Below are positions 50,122-60,303 of a DNA stretch of 64,000 nucleotides, piece by piece; position 1 is the stretch's first letter; every line of letters starts with the position of its first letter. Position numbers and translations under genes: made by a program. The DNA comes from Pseudodonghicola flavimaris. GTDB taxonomy: Bacteria; Pseudomonadota; Alphaproteobacteria; Rhodobacterales; Rhodobacteraceae. The notes under the pieces are model-generated. The model saw nothing but the letters and a program-made list of their open reading frames with translations, was not told where the DNA came from and did not search any database. Where the stretch lies: assembly GCF_030164425.1 (NCBI RefSeq), contig NZ_JASNJD010000007.1, forward strand, positions 1-64,000, read 5' to 3'.

Positions 50122-53022
50122 CTATTCCGCCGCCGGCAGGATGCGGCGGGATTTCTCCGCCTGGGCGCTATAGGCCTCCTGCCAGTCGCTCGGCCCGTTC
50201 GACGGGCTCACCTGCACCGCGGTCACCTTGTATTCCGGGCAGTTGGTGGCCCAGTCGGAATAGTCGGTGGTGATCACATTGGCCTGGGTCTCCGGGTGGT
50301 GGAAGGTGGTATAGACCACGCCGGGGCTGACCCGGTCGGTGATCAGCGCCTTCAGCGTGGTATCGCCCGAGCGCGAGGCCAGGCGGATCCAGTCGCCATC
50401 GCGGATGCCCCGAACCTCGGCGTCATGCGGATGGATCTCCAGCACGTCCTGATCGTGCCAGATCACATTCTCGGTCCGTCGGGTCTGGGCGCCGACGTTG
50501 TACTGGCTGAGGATCCGGCCGGTGGTCAGCAGCAGCGGGAAGCGCGGCCCGGTCTTTTCGTCCGTCGCCACATATTCGGTGATCATGAACCGCCCCTTGC
50601 CGCGCACGAAGCCGTCGACATGCATCATCGGCGTGCCCTCGGGGTGGGTCTCGTTACAGGGCCACTGGATCGAGCCTTTCTGATCCAGCAGATCGTAGGT
50701 GACCCCGGCGAAGCTGGGCGTGGTTGCGGCGATCTCCGCCATGATCTGCGACGGGTGAGTGTGGTGCCAGTCCGCCCCCATCGCATTGGCCAGCAGCTGG
50801 GTGACTTCCCAGTCGGCATATCCCGCCTTGGGGGCCATCACCTCACGCACGCGGTTGATCCGGCGCTCGGCATTGGTGAAGGTGCCGTCCTTTTCCAGGA
50901 AGGACGAGCCGGGCAGGAAGACATGGGCGTAATTCGCCGTCTCGTTCAGGAAGAGGTCATGCACGATGACGCATTCCATCGCCGCGAGGCCGGCAGCCAC
51001 ATGCTTGGTGTCCGGGTCCGATTGCAGGATGTCCTCGCCCTGGCAATAGAGCCCGCGGAACCGGCCCTCGACCGCGGCATCGAGCATGTTGTTGATCCGA
51101 AGGCCCGGCTCCGGATCGATCTCCACCCCCCAGGCGTCCTCGAAGATGGCGCGTACCTCGGGCAGTTTGACATGGCGATAGCCCGGCAGCTCATGCGGGA
51201 AGGAGCCCATGTCGCAGGAGCCCTGCACGTTGTTCTGACCGCGCAGCGGGTTCACGCCGACACCGGGCCGGCCCATGTTGCCGGTCAGCATCGCGAGGTT
51301 GGCGATACCCATCACGGTGGTGGAGCCCTGCGAATGTTCCGTCACCCCCAGCCCGTAATAGATCGCGCCATTGCCGCCCTTGGCGTAGAGACGCGCGGTG
51401 GCGCGCAGCTCTGCCGCCGGCACGCCGGTCAGCATCTCGGTCGCTTCCGGGCTGTGGCGCGGGTCGGCGACGAATTCGGCATATTGCTGGAATTCGTCCC
51501 AGTCGCAGCGCTCCTTGATGAAGCTCTCGTCGCAGAGCCCTTCGGTGACGATCACATGCGCCAGCGCGGTCACCACGGCGACATTGGTGCCGGGGCGCAG
51601 TGCCAGATGGTGGGCTGCCCGGACATGGGGCGATTTCACCAGGTCGATGCGGCGCGGATCGATGACGATCAGCTGGGCGCCCTGGCGCAGCCGCTTCTTC
51701 AGCCGCGAGCCGAACACCGGGTGGCCGTCGGTCGGGTTGGCGCCGATCACCAGCACCACGTCGGAAGCTTCGATACTGTCGAAATCCTGGGTGCCGGCGG
51801 AGGTGCCATAGGTCTGGCCCAGCCCGTAGCCGGTGGGCGAATGGCAAACCCGGGCGCAGGTATCGGTGTTGTTGTTCAGAAACACCGCGCGGGCCAGTTT
51901 CTGCACCAGATAGGTTTCCTCGTTGGTGCAGCGGCTGGAAGTGATCACCCCGACGGACCGGCGGCCGTATTTCTCCTGCAGCCCGCGCATCTTGGTGGCG
52001 GCGAAGCTCAGCGCCTCTTCCCAGCCGACCTCGCGCCAGGGCTGGTCGATGCTGTCGCGGATCATCGGCGACAGGATGCGGTCGGGATGGGTAGCGTAGC
52101 CATAGGCGAAGCGGCCCTTGACGCAGCTGTGGCCGCGGTTGGCCTTGCCGTGTTTCCACGGCGTCATCCGCACCAGCTGATCGCCCTGCATCTCCGCCTT
52201 GAAGGAACAGCCCACGCCGCAATAGGCGCAGGTGGTGATGACGGACCGGTCGGGCGTGCCCATCTCGATCACCGATTTCTCCTGCAGCGTCGCGGTCGGG
52301 CAGGCCTGAACGCAGGCGCCGCAGCTGACGCAGTCGGAGCTGAGGAAATCGTCGCCGGCCGCCCCGGGAGAGACGCGGCTGTCGAAGCCGCGGCCCTCGA
52401 TGGTCAGCGCGAAGGTGCCCTGCACCTCTTCACAGGCGCGGACGCAACGGTTGCAGACGATGCACTTGCTGGGATCGTAGCTGAAATAGGGGTTGGAATC
52501 GTCCTTTGGCAGCCATTCCGGATTGGCTTCGCCGGAGGTGTTGCGCGCCTCGAAGTGATTGGCCAGCGCGCCGCCCTCGGGCGCGGCATAGCGCACGTCG
52601 CGCAGGCCCACGGCACCGGCCATGTCCTGCAGTTCGCAATCGCCGTTGGCGGCGCAAGTCAGGCAATCCAGAGGGTGGTCGGAGATATAGAGCTCCATCA
52701 CCCCCTTGCGGATCTTGCGCACCTTGTCGGACTGGGTGTGCACCACCATGCCCGGATGCACCGGCGTGGTGCAGGAGGCCGGCGTTCCGCGTCGCCCCTC
52801 GATCTCCACCACGCAGAGCCGGCAGGAGCCGAAGGCGTCGAGGCTGTCGGTGGCGCAGAGTTTCGGGATCTGGGTGCCGATCTCTGCCGCCGCCCGCATC
52901 ACCGACGTGCCCTCGGGCACCGTCACCTCGACCCCGTCGATGATCAGCGTGACCGGCTTGCCGTGTTTCTCGGGCGTGCCCATGTCGCGGGTGTCGTCCC
53001 AGGGGATGATGAAGTCTTTCAT
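50122..53022 (-). CDS. fdsA: NAD-dependent formate dehydrogenase alpha subunit FdsA
   Basis: A 966-aa catalytic subunit. N-terminal [2Fe-2S] domain (CATDSLDAFGSCRLC); His/Cys [4Fe-4S] (HPLDCLTCAANGDC); two ferredoxin clusters (CIVCNRCVRAC, CVSCGACVQACP); then the bis-MGD domain opening with CAYCGVGC and carrying the likely Mo-ligand Cys in CARVCHSPTG. It oxidises formate to CO2 and sends electrons through FdsB to NAD+. ATG 53022 follows GGAGG. The length fits known alphaproteobacterial FdsA. Confidence 0.94.
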   Translation of the reverse strand: MKDFIIPWDDTRDMGTPEKHGKPVTLIIDGVEVTVPEGTSVMRAAAEIGTQIPKLCATDSLDAFGSCRLCVVEIEGRRGTPASCTTPVHPGMVVHTQSDKVRKIRKGVMELYISDHPLDCLTCAANGDCELQDMAGAVGLRDVRYAAPEGGALANHFEARNTSGEANPEWLPKDDSNPYFSYDPSKCIVCNRCVRACEEVQGTFALTIEGRGFDSRVSPGAAGDDFLSSDCVSCGACVQACPTATLQEKSVIEMGTPDRSVITTCAYCGVGCSFKAEMQGDQLVRMTPWKHGKANRGHSCVKGRFAYGYATHPDRILSPMIRDSIDQPWREVGWEEALSFAATKMRGLQEKYGRRSVGVITSSRCTNEETYLVQKLARAVFLNNNTDTCARVCHSPTGYGLGQTYGTSAGTQDFDSIEASDVVLVIGANPTDGHPVFGSRLKKRLRQGAQLIVIDPRRIDLVKSPHVRAAHHLALRPGTNVAVVTALAHVIVTEGLCDESFIKERCDWDEFQQYAEFVADPRHSPEATEMLTGVPAAELRATARLYAKGGNGAIYYGLGVTEHSQGSTTVMGIANLAMLTGNMGRPGVGVNPLRGQNNVQGSCDMGSFPHELPGYRHVKLPEVRAIFEDAWGVEIDPEPGLRINNMLDAAVEGRFRGLYCQGEDILQSDPDTKHVAAGLAAMECVIVHDLFLNETANYAHVFLPGSSFLEKDGTFTNAERRINRVREVMAPKAGYADWEVTQLLANAMGADWHHTHPSQIMAEIAATTPSFAGVTYDLLDQKGSIQWPCNETHPEGTPMMHVDGFVRGKGRFMITEYVATDEKTGPRFPLLLTTGRILSQYNVGAQTRRTENVIWHDQDVLEIHPHDAEVRGIRDGDWIRLASRSGDTTLKALITDRVSPGVVYTTFHHPETQANVITTDYSDWATNCPEYKVTAVQVSPSNGPSDWQEAYSAQAEKSRRILPAAE

Positions 53023-53125
53023 GCCACGCCTCCAACGGATTTGAGAACGACCGAGGATTGTGCCCGGCACCGAGCGGAAGCGCCCTCGCGCTCAGAAAAG
53101 AAATATGTGTCGCTGACAGAGAGGA

Positions 53126-54643
53126 TCATTCCGCCGCCTCCTTCACCGTGCCGAACTCTTCCGGGAAGCGTTGCAGCGCCGACAGCACCGGATAGGGGGT
53201 GAACCCCCCCAGCGCGCAGAGCGAGCCGTCCTTCATCACCTCGCAGAGGTCGGTCAAGAGCGGCACCGCGCCAGTGTCACCGGCGGCAATCCGGTCCAGC
53301 GTTTCCACCCCGCGCACCGCGCCGAGCCGGCAGGGGGTGCATTTACCACAGCTCTCGACCGCGCAGAATTCCATCGCGAAGCGTGCCATGTGCAGCATGT
53401 CGGCGCTGTCGTCGAAAACCACCAGGCCGGCGTGGCCGATCAGCCCGCCCTGGCCGTCGAATTCCTCGTATCCGAAGGGGGTGTCGAAGTCGGCGGTGGC
53501 GAAATAGGCCCCGAGCGGGCCGCCGATCTGCACCGCCTTCACCGGCCGGCCGCTGGCGGTGCCGCCGGCGACATCGTTCACCAGCTCGCCCAGCGGCATG
53601 CCGAAGGCGGTTTCGAACAGCCCGCCGTATTTCACATTGCCGGCGATCTGCACCGGGATGGTGCCCTTGGACCGGCCGAGGCCGAAATCGGCGTAATGCT
53701 GCGCGCCCTTCTCGAAAATCACCGGCACGGTGGCCAGCGAGATCACGTTGTTGACCACCGTCGGCCGGCCCAGGAACCCTTCCAGCGCCGGCAGCGGCGG
53801 CTTGGCCCGGACCACGCCGCGCTTGCCTTCGAGAGAGTTCAGCAGAGAGGTTTCCTCACCGCAGACATAGGCGCCGGCGCCGACCCGCACCTCCATGTCA
53901 AAGCTGCGGCCAGAGCCCAGGACGGAGCTGCCCAGAACCCCATCGGCACGGGCGATGTCGATCGCCTGGCGCAGCAACTCGATCGCCACGGGGTATTCCG
54001 AGCGCAGGTAGACGTATCCCTTGGTCGCCCCGGTGCCGAGCCCGGCGATGATCATGCCCTCGATCAGGCAGAACGGATCGCCCTCGATGATCATCCGGTC
54101 GGCGAAGGTGCCGCTGTCGCCCTCATCGGCGTTGCAGACGATGTATTTCTGCGACGCATGGGCCATGCGCACGGTGTCCCACTTGATGCCGGTGGGAAAG
54201 CCGGCGCCGCCACGGCCGCGCAGGCCGGAGGTCTTGACCTCGTCGACCACGGCCTCTGCCGTCATTCCCAGCGCCCGGCGCAGACCGGAGAGCCCGCCAT
54301 GCGCCTGATAGTCAGCCAGCGACAGCGGATCGGTCAGCCCGCAGCGGGCGAAGGTCAGCCGGGTCTGGCGGGCGAAGAACGGCATGTCCTCGACCCGGCC
54401 CAGCGTGTCCAGGGTGCGGTCCAGCAGGGCGGGAACCTCGGCCGGGGTCAGCGGCCCGTAGGCCAGCCTTTCGCCACCGTCTTCGACCTCCACCAGCGGT
54501 TCCAGCCAGACCATGCCGCGGGTGCCGTTGCGGATCAGCTCGATCTCGAGCCCGCGCGCCTCGGCCTCTGCCGCGATGGCGGCCGCGACCTCATCTGCGC
54601 CGAGCGCCTTGGCGGCGCTGTCGAGGGGGACGTAAATCTTCAT
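53126..54643 (-). CDS. fdsB: Formate dehydrogenase beta subunit FdsB (NuoF-like diaphorase)
   Basis: A 505-aa protein: N-terminal thioredoxin-like segment, then a NuoF-type FMN/NADH domain (GLRGRGGAGFPTG, CNADEGDSGTFADR, YVCGEETSLLNSLEG) and a C-terminal [4Fe-4S] motif (ESCGKCTPCRLG). It transfers electrons to NAD+. ATG 54643 overlaps the fdsG stop as ATGA. Confidence 0.93.
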   Translation of the reverse strand: MKIYVPLDSAAKALGADEVAAAIAAEAEARGLEIELIRNGTRGMVWLEPLVEVEDGGERLAYGPLTPAEVPALLDRTLDTLGRVEDMPFFARQTRLTFARCGLTDPLSLADYQAHGGLSGLRRALGMTAEAVVDEVKTSGLRGRGGAGFPTGIKWDTVRMAHASQKYIVCNADEGDSGTFADRMIIEGDPFCLIEGMIIAGLGTGATKGYVYLRSEYPVAIELLRQAIDIARADGVLGSSVLGSGRSFDMEVRVGAGAYVCGEETSLLNSLEGKRGVVRAKPPLPALEGFLGRPTVVNNVISLATVPVIFEKGAQHYADFGLGRSKGTIPVQIAGNVKYGGLFETAFGMPLGELVNDVAGGTASGRPVKAVQIGGPLGAYFATADFDTPFGYEEFDGQGGLIGHAGLVVFDDSADMLHMARFAMEFCAVESCGKCTPCRLGAVRGVETLDRIAAGDTGAVPLLTDLCEVMKDGSLCALGGFTPYPVLSALQRFPEEFGTVKEAAE

Positions 54644-55116
54644 GCCTCGATCTCCCCGATGATGCGGTCGAGCCGGTCGGCATCGACCCGGCCCAGCAGC
54701 TTGCCGTCGACCATCGCCGCCGGCCCGCAGGCGCAGAGCCCCAGGCAATAGACCGGCTCCAGCGTCACCGCGCCGTTCTCGGTGGTTCCGTGCCACTCCA
54801 CCCCCAGGCGGGCGAGGGCATGATCGGCCAGCGCCGCCCCGCCCATCGCCTGACAGGCCTCGGCCCGGCAGATCTTCACCACGTGGCGGCCGGCGGGCAG
54901 GCTGCGGAAGTCGTGATAGAAGGAGATGACCCCATGCACTTCCGCCCGGGAAATGTTCAGCGCCGCGGCGATCAGCGGCACAGCCGCCACCGGCACGATC
55001 CCGTAGGCGTCCTGCAGGGCGTGGAGGATCGGCAGCAGCGGCCCTTCCAGATGCAGTTGCGCGTCGATGAGAGACTGGATCTCGTCCACCTCTGGCTGCG
55101 GGATGTCCCGTGGCAT
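54640..55116 (-). CDS. fdsG: Formate dehydrogenase gamma subunit FdsG (NuoE-like)
   Basis: A 158-aa NuoE-type thioredoxin-fold protein with a [2Fe-2S] site (CRAEACQAMG, YCLGLCACGPA). First structural gene of the fds operon. ATG 55116 is chosen, with GGAG 12 nt upstream, a slightly long spacing. A start at 55182 would lie within the likely promoter. Confidence 0.92.
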   Translation of the reverse strand: MPRDIPQPEVDEIQSLIDAQLHLEGPLLPILHALQDAYGIVPVAAVPLIAAALNISRAEVHGVISFYHDFRSLPAGRHVVKICRAEACQAMGGAALADHALARLGVEWHGTTENGAVTLEPVYCLGLCACGPAAMVDGKLLGRVDADRLDRIIGEIEA

Positions 55117-55193
55117 GATGTTTCGCACTCCGAATGTCTTGGCACTGCTCTGCGACGGGATGCCATGTGGATCAATATCCAAGTTTCGTCAGC

Positions 55194-55212
55194 CGATAGA
55201 TGATATCTATCG
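55194..55212. promoter_or_regulatory. Perfect inverted repeat upstream of fdsG, candidate FdsR operator
   Basis: CGATAGATGATATCTATCG: 8-bp arms with a 3-nt centre. It lies 11 bp after the lysR stop and 78 bp before fdsG, where a LysR-type activator site is expected. The half-site CGATAG/CTATCG recurs at 56121-56145. Confidence 0.65.
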
Positions 55213-55223
55213 TCGTGAGCGCC

Positions 55224-56111
55224 TCAATCGTGCCGCCGCAGCGCCTCGGCCAGTTTCAGCAGCGCCTGCAGCACCGGGGTCGCCGGGTCCTGCTGCGGCG
55301 CGATCATCCCCACGGCCGGCCGACTGCCGCGCCGCTCGATCGGGATCAGCGCCAGATCGTGGCCGGCGGCGGTGAACCGGGCCATATCCTCGGGCAGGAT
55401 GGTGGCGAAAGGGCCGTTCAGCACGGTATTGACCATGACGATGGTGGAATTCGATTCCACCCGCACCTCGGGCGTCACCCCGGCCTCCATCAGGTTGCGA
55501 TTGATGATCCGCCGGTTCTGCATGTCCGGGGTCAGCAGGCACAGCCGCTGCCCCGACAGCTCGGCCCAGGCGATTGTGTCGCGCTGCGCCATCGGGTGGT
55601 GCCGCGGACAGACCAGCGCGTAGTCCTCGCGATAGAGCTCGCGGCTTTCCATCCGACCCAGCGGTTCGTTGTCGAGATAGGTGATCCCGGCATCGACATC
55701 GAGGTTGTCGAGCATCTGCAGGATCTCGCCGGACGACCGCGACAGCACGGTGAAGCTGACATTGGGGTGACGCTCGGAATAGCCGGCGGTCAGCCGGGCC
55801 GCCCAGGTCAGGGCGGTGGGGATCACCGCGATGCGCAGATGCCCCGACAGCCCGGCGTGGGAGGCGCGCATCTCGTCGCGCAGGCGGCGGCTGTCGCCGA
55901 CGATGCGCCGAGCCCAGTCCAGCGCCCGCTGCCCCTCCGGCGTCAGCCCGCCATAGCGCGAGCCGCGCTGCACCAGCCGCACGCCCAGCTGTTCCTCCAG
56001 CCGGCGGATCCCGGCGGAGAGCGTCGGCTGGGTGATCCCCAGCGTTTCGGCGGCGCGGCCGAAGTGCTTTTCCTTGGCCAGCGCCAGCAGCATCTCCAGC
56101 TTGTCTATCAT
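55224..56111 (-). CDS. LysR-family regulator of formate dehydrogenase (FdsR-like)
   Basis: A 295-aa LTTR with a helix-turn-helix at about residues 15-45 (HFGRAAETLGITQPTLSAGIRRLEEQLG) and an effector-binding domain. It is placed upstream of and co-oriented with fdsGBA-fdhD-fdsD, the arrangement known for fdsR in related bacteria. It therefore likely activates the operon in response to formate or an intermediate. Potential operators flank it on both sides. Confidence 0.9.
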   Translation of the reverse strand: MIDKLEMLLALAKEKHFGRAAETLGITQPTLSAGIRRLEEQLGVRLVQRGSRYGGLTPEGQRALDWARRIVGDSRRLRDEMRASHAGLSGHLRIAVIPTALTWAARLTAGYSERHPNVSFTVLSRSSGEILQMLDNLDVDAGITYLDNEPLGRMESRELYREDYALVCPRHHPMAQRDTIAWAELSGQRLCLLTPDMQNRRIINRNLMEAGVTPEVRVESNSTIVMVNTVLNGPFATILPEDMARFTAAGHDLALIPIERRGSRPAVGMIAPQQDPATPVLQALLKLAEALRRHD

Positions 56112-56120
56112 CGCAAGGTC

Positions 56121-56145
56121 CTATCGAAATTCAGGTATGCGATAG
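56121..56145. promoter_or_regulatory. CTATCG-N13-CGATAG repeat upstream of lysR
   Basis: A 6-bp inverted repeat 9 bp upstream of the lysR start. Its half-sites match those of the fdsG site in the opposite order, suggesting LysR autoregulation. Confidence 0.55.
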
Positions 56146-56324
56146 TAAAATATGATGCATGGGTGGCGAACGTCCAGTGCGGTGAGGGCCGGCGCCCGGC
56201 GGGGCAGGGGCCCGCCGCCGGAACCGGCGCCGGCGCGGAGGCGGTCCGGCAGCGCTTCGATTCGGCGCGGGCGGCGGGAAATGCCGCAGCGCGGCGCCAC
56301 CGCACCTTGATCCATGACAGATCC

Positions 56325-56354
56325 GTTCACGGCTAACGTCACGTTATCGTGAAC
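56325..56354. promoter_or_regulatory. 30-bp inverted repeat upstream of cyoABCD
   Basis: GTTCACGGCTAACGT faces ACGTTATCGTGAAC across a single C. The arms pair over 13 positions with a small GC versus A/T irregularity. It is far from both starts (263 bp before cyoA) and has no T tract, so a protein-binding site is more likely than a terminator. Confidence 0.5.
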
Positions 56355-56616
56355 AGCGCCGTGATCTGAGCGAAACATCGCCGTCCGCTAAAATAGGTGG
56401 AAAACCGGGGTATTTTCCCGAAATGCGGATTTTCAGCGCGTTCGGGCCCGCGCACGACGCCCGGGTCGGATCGGCGCAGGAAAAGGGGGTGCGGCGCTCC
56501 GCCGCAGTGCGGCACTGATTGCAGCCCCTTAGGCCCCGCACATTCACTCGCGATCCCGATTGCCGCTTGGCCCTTGCTTGCTCTTCGGCACTTCGGACAA
56601 GACCAAGAGGCTCAAC

Positions 56617-57687
56617 TTGAAACTCAAGAAACCCCTGCTGGCAATCGCAGGCGCCTTTGCGCTTTCGGGCTGCCAGTACCATGTCCTCGCGCCGCGGGGT
56701 TGGGTCGGGGGTCAGGAACGCGACCTCCTGATCATCTCGACCCTGCTGATGCTGATCGTGATCATCCCCGTCCTGGTGATGTCGGTCTATTTCCCGCTGA
56801 AATACCGCGCCGAGCGGCCCGACACCTCGGATTACGATCCCAGTTTCGAGCATTCCAACAAGCTCGAAGCGGTGATCTGGGGGGTGCCGATCCTGATCAT
56901 CGTGGCTCTGGGCTGGTACACCTACGTCTATACCCACCGGCTCGACCCCTATCGTCCGCTCGATCATCTGGAGGCCGGCAAGCCGGTTGAGGTCCAGGCG
57001 GTCTCGCTGGACTGGAAATGGCTGTTCATCTACCCGGAATTCGGCGTCGCTTCGGTCAACGAGCTGCCGATCCCCGCCGGCCGGCCGATCAACTTCAGCC
57101 TCAGCTCCTCGACGGTGATGAACACGCTGTCGATCCCCGCGCTCGGCGGCATGGTCTATTCCATGGCCGGGATGGAGACCAAGCTGCACCTGATCGCCGA
57201 TCACACGGGCACCTATCCGGGCCGCTCGGCGCATTATTCGGGGCCGGGTTTCTCGCATATGACCTTCAACACCCTGGCGATGAGCGACGAGGACTTCCTG
57301 GCCTGGGTCGCCAAGGCCAAGTCCGAGGGCGAGCCGCTGACCCGCGCCAGCTATCTGACGCTGGAGCAGCCCAGCATCGCCACCCCGGTGCGCTACTACG
57401 GGTCGGTCGAAGACGGGCTCTTCGAACGGGTCGTCGGCATGTGCGTCGAGGACAACAAGGTCTGCATGGGTGACATGATGATGCAGGACATGATGGGGGG
57501 CGGCGGTCTGGCCGGCATCCCGAATGCCGCCGCCTATGATTACGACCGCAAGCGCGCCATCGACGGGTTCGGCAACCCGGTCGATCTGCCCTCGAACCTT
57601 CCGGAGCTGGACACGCATGCCTTCCTCTTCTCGCCCGAGGAGATCTGCAGCGTGACGCCCAAGGAGACCAAGACCAATGTCAACTGA
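56617..57687 (+). CDS. cyoA: Ubiquinol oxidase subunit II (CyoA)
   Basis: A 356-aa lipoprotein. The signal peptide ends in the lipobox LSGC, Cys19. Two TM helices follow (about residues 36-60 and 80-105), then a cupredoxin-like periplasmic domain lacking the CuA cysteines, as in quinol oxidases. TTG 56617 has AAGAGG 6 nt upstream and directly precedes the signal; a start at 56560 would add a non-signal stretch. It overlaps cyoB by 11 nt. Confidence 0.92.
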   Translation: MKLKKPLLAIAGAFALSGCQYHVLAPRGWVGGQERDLLIISTLLMLIVIIPVLVMSVYFPLKYRAERPDTSDYDPSFEHSNKLEAVIWGVPILIIVALGWYTYVYTHRLDPYRPLDHLEAGKPVEVQAVSLDWKWLFIYPEFGVASVNELPIPAGRPINFSLSSSTVMNTLSIPALGGMVYSMAGMETKLHLIADHTGTYPGRSAHYSGPGFSHMTFNTLAMSDEDFLAWVAKAKSEGEPLTRASYLTLEQPSIATPVRYYGSVEDGLFERVVGMCVEDNKVCMGDMMMQDMMGGGGLAGIPNAAAYDYDRKRAIDGFGNPVDLPSNLPELDTHAFLFSPEEICSVTPKETKTNVN

Positions 57688-59671
57688 ACAGATACAACCG
57701 GCCGAGACCTTCTCGCCGATTTTCGGGCGGCTGACGCTCGATTGGATCCCCTACCACGAGCCGATCCTGATCGGCACCTTCGCCGGCATCGCGTTTGGCG
57801 GGCTGGTGGTGCTGGTGCTGATGACCTACTTCCGGCTCTGGATGCCGCTGTGGAAGAACTGGGTCACCAGCGTCGACCACAAGAAGATCGGCATCATGTA
57901 CATGGTGCTGGGCTTCATCATGCTGATCCGCGGCTTTGCCGACGCGCTGATGATGCGCGCCCAGCAGGCGATGGCCGCCGGCGGGGCAGAGGGCTATCTG
58001 CCGCCGCACCACTTCGACCAGGTCTTCACCGCGCATGGCGTGATCATGATCTTCTTCGTGGCGATGGTCTTCGTCACCGGCATCATGAACTATGTCATGC
58101 CGCTGCAGATCGGCGCCCGTGACGTGGCCTTCCCCTTCCTCAACAACTTCTCCTTCTGGATGACGGTTGCCGGCGCGCTGCTGGTCAACGTCTCGCTGTT
58201 CATCGGGGAATTCGGACGCGTCGGCTGGCTCGCCTTCCCGCCGTTGTCGGGGCCGAGTTTCAGTACCGGACCGGGGATGGATTACTACCTCTGGTCGCTG
58301 CAGATCGCCGGGGTCGGCACCACGCTGTCGGGCATCAACCTGATCGCCACCATCCTGAAGATGCGGGCGCCCGGGATGAAGCTGATGGACATGCCGATCT
58401 TCGCCTGGACCACGCTGATCACCAACGTGCTGATCGTGGTGGCCTTCCCGGTGCTAACCGCCACCCTGGCGCTGCTGACGCTCGACCGCTATCTCGGGTT
58501 CCACTTCTTCACCAATGACTTTGGTGGGAACGCGATGATGTACATCAACCTGATCTGGATCTGGGGTCACCCGGAGGTCTATATCCTGATCATCCCCTGC
58601 TTCGGGGTGTTCTCGGAAATCGTGTCGACCTTTTCCGGCAAACCGATCTTCGGCTACAAGACCATGGTCTGGGCCACTGCCTGCATCATGATCCTGTCGT
58701 TCGTCGTCTGGCTGCACCACTTCTTCACCATGGGGTCGGGCGCCAATGTGAACACCTTCTTCGGGATCACCACGATGATTATCGCGGTGCCGACGGGTGT
58801 GAAGATCTTCAACTGGCTCTTCACCATGTACAAGGGCAAGGTCCGGCTCGAAGTTCCGATGCTCTGGACCATCGGCTTCCTGATCACCTTCACCATCGGT
58901 GGCATGACCGGGGTTCTGCTGGCGGTGCCGCCGGTCGACTTCCAGCTGCACAACACGCTGTTCCTGATCGCGCACTTCCATAACGTGATCATCGGCGGGG
59001 TGGTCTTCGCCGTCTATGCCGCCGTCACCTACTGGTGGCCCAAGGCCTTCGGCTTCCGGCTCAGCGAGAAATGGGGGCGTCGCAGCTTCTGGTTCTGGTT
59101 CACCGGCTTCTACTTCGCCTTCATGCCGCTCTATGCGCTGGGGCTGATGGGGGCGACCCGCCGGGTCAACATGTACCCCGATGCCGGCTGGCAGCCCTAT
59201 TTCATCGTCGCGGCCTTCGGCGCCTTCCTGATCCTGCTGGGCATCGTGTCGACCTTCATCAACTTCTACGTGTCGATCATGAACCGCAAGGCGCTCGCCT
59301 GTGGCAACGACCCCTGGGATGCCCGGACCCTGGAATGGGCCACCCAGTCGCCGCCGGCGCCCTATAACTTCCCGCAGGACATCACCGTCCGCGGCCGGGA
59401 AGAGTTCTGGCGGATGAAACAGGAAGGTTTCAGCTGGTCGACCAACTATGCGCCGATCCATATGCCCAAGGGCACCGCAACCGGTGTTCTGCTGGCCGCC
59501 GGCGCCCTGGTCTTCGGCTTTGCCATGGTCTGGTACATCTGGTGGCTGGCGCTGCTGAGCTTCCTCGGCATGCTGGTGATCGGTATCGGCCATACCTTCA
59601 ACTACAACCGCGACTACTACATCCCCGTCGATGAAGTCGCCGCGACCGAAGCAAAAGGAGCCATGGCATGA
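57677..59671 (+). CDS. cyoB: Ubiquinol oxidase subunit I (CyoB, cytochrome bo3 type)
   Basis: A 664-aa haem-copper oxidase core subunit. The CuB site is visible ([14 protein letters not shown] with the Y-H crosslink pair, WLHHFF). Haem ligands are in the [12 protein letters not shown]-like stretch ([12 protein letters not shown]) and [11 protein letters not shown]. It reduces O2 and pumps protons in the inner membrane. It overlaps cyoA and cyoC. Confidence 0.94.
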   Translation: MSTEQIQPAETFSPIFGRLTLDWIPYHEPILIGTFAGIAFGGLVVLVLMTYFRLWMPLWKNWVTSVDHKKIGIMYMVLGFIMLIRGFADALMMRAQQAMAAGGAEGYLPPHHFDQVFTAHGVIMIFFVAMVFVTGIMNYVMPLQIGARDVAFPFLNNFSFWMTVAGALLVNVSLFIGEFGRVGWLAFPPLSGPSFSTGPGMDYYLWSLQIAGVGTTLSGINLIATILKMRAPGMKLMDMPIFAWTTLITNVLIVVAFPVLTATLALLTLDRYLGFHFFTNDFGGNAMMYINLIWIWGHPEVYILIIPCFGVFSEIVSTFSGKPIFGYKTMVWATACIMILSFVVWLHHFFTMGSGANVNTFFGITTMIIAVPTGVKIFNWLFTMYKGKVRLEVPMLWTIGFLITFTIGGMTGVLLAVPPVDFQLHNTLFLIAHFHNVIIGGVVFAVYAAVTYWWPKAFGFRLSEKWGRRSFWFWFTGFYFAFMPLYALGLMGATRRVNMYPDAGWQPYFIVAAFGAFLILLGIVSTFINFYVSIMNRKALACGNDPWDARTLEWATQSPPAPYNFPQDITVRGREEFWRMKQEGFSWSTNYAPIHMPKGTATGVLLAAGALVFGFAMVWYIWWLALLSFLGMLVIGIGHTFNYNRDYYIPVDEVAATEAKGAMA

Positions 59672-60303
59672 GCCCGCTCGACGTGACCCAGCCCGCCCCC
59701 GCAACGGGGGCCGGCGCTGCCGCGGGCCATGACGCCCACGGCGGTCATCACGCCAGCCCGACGCCGATCGGGTTCTGGATCTACCTGATGAGCGACTGCA
59801 TCATCTTCGGTGCACTCTTCGCCACCTATGCTGTGCTGGGCTATAACTATGCCGGCGGTCCGGGGCCCAAGGATCTGTTCGAACCCGGCTTCGTGGCGGT
59901 GGAAACCGCGCTGCTGCTGTTCTCCTCGATCACCTTCGGGCTGGGCATGCTGCAGGCCGACAAGGGCCGGTTGAACGGCACGCTGATGTGGCTGGTGGTG
60001 ACCGGCCTGCTCGGCGCCGGCTTCATCGCGATGGAGATCTACGAGTTCCGCCACCTGATCCATATTGGGGCAGGGCCGGACCGCTCGGCCTTCCTGTCGG
60101 CCTTCTTCGTGCTGGTCGGCACCCACGGTCTGCACGTGACCGGCGGTCTGATCTGGCTGATCACCCTGGTGATCCAGCTGCGCATGCACGGGCTGATCGG
60201 CGCCAACATGCGCCGTCTGGGCACGCTCAGCATGTTCTGGCACTTCCTCGATCTGGTGTGGATCGGGGTGTTCTCCTTCGTCTATCTGGTGAGGCTGATC
60301 TGA
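59668..60303 (+). CDS. cyoC: Ubiquinol oxidase subunit III (CyoC)
   Basis: A 211-aa, five-helix subunit III with a His/Gly-rich N-terminus and [20 protein letters not shown] and [12 protein letters not shown] motifs. ATGA overlap with cyoB; TGATG overlap with cyoD. Confidence 0.93.
   Translation: MSPLDVTQPAPATGAGAAAGHDAHGGHHASPTPIGFWIYLMSDCIIFGALFATYAVLGYNYAGGPGPKDLFEPGFVAVETALLLFSSITFGLGMLQADKGRLNGTLMWLVVTGLLGAGFIAMEIYEFRHLIHIGAGPDRSAFLSAFFVLVGTHGLHVTGGLIWLITLVIQLRMHGLIGANMRRLGTLSMFWHFLDLVWIGVFSFVYLVRLI

Larger units (their letters stand above)
56112..56616. other. Divergent intergenic region between lysR and cyoA
   Basis: 505 bp with no convincing gene. It contains a CTATCG-N13-CGATAG repeat by lysR, a GC-rich stretch at about 56190-56300, the long inverted repeat 56325-56354 and a CGGG/CCCG stem near 56407. 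Promoters for both lysR and cyo must lie here. Confidence 0.45.

Noticed and set aside
49924-53202. A 1092-codon open frame on the plus strand opposite fdhD and fdsA
   Set aside because: Antisense shadow of strongly conserved formate dehydrogenase genes, with no domain resemblance.
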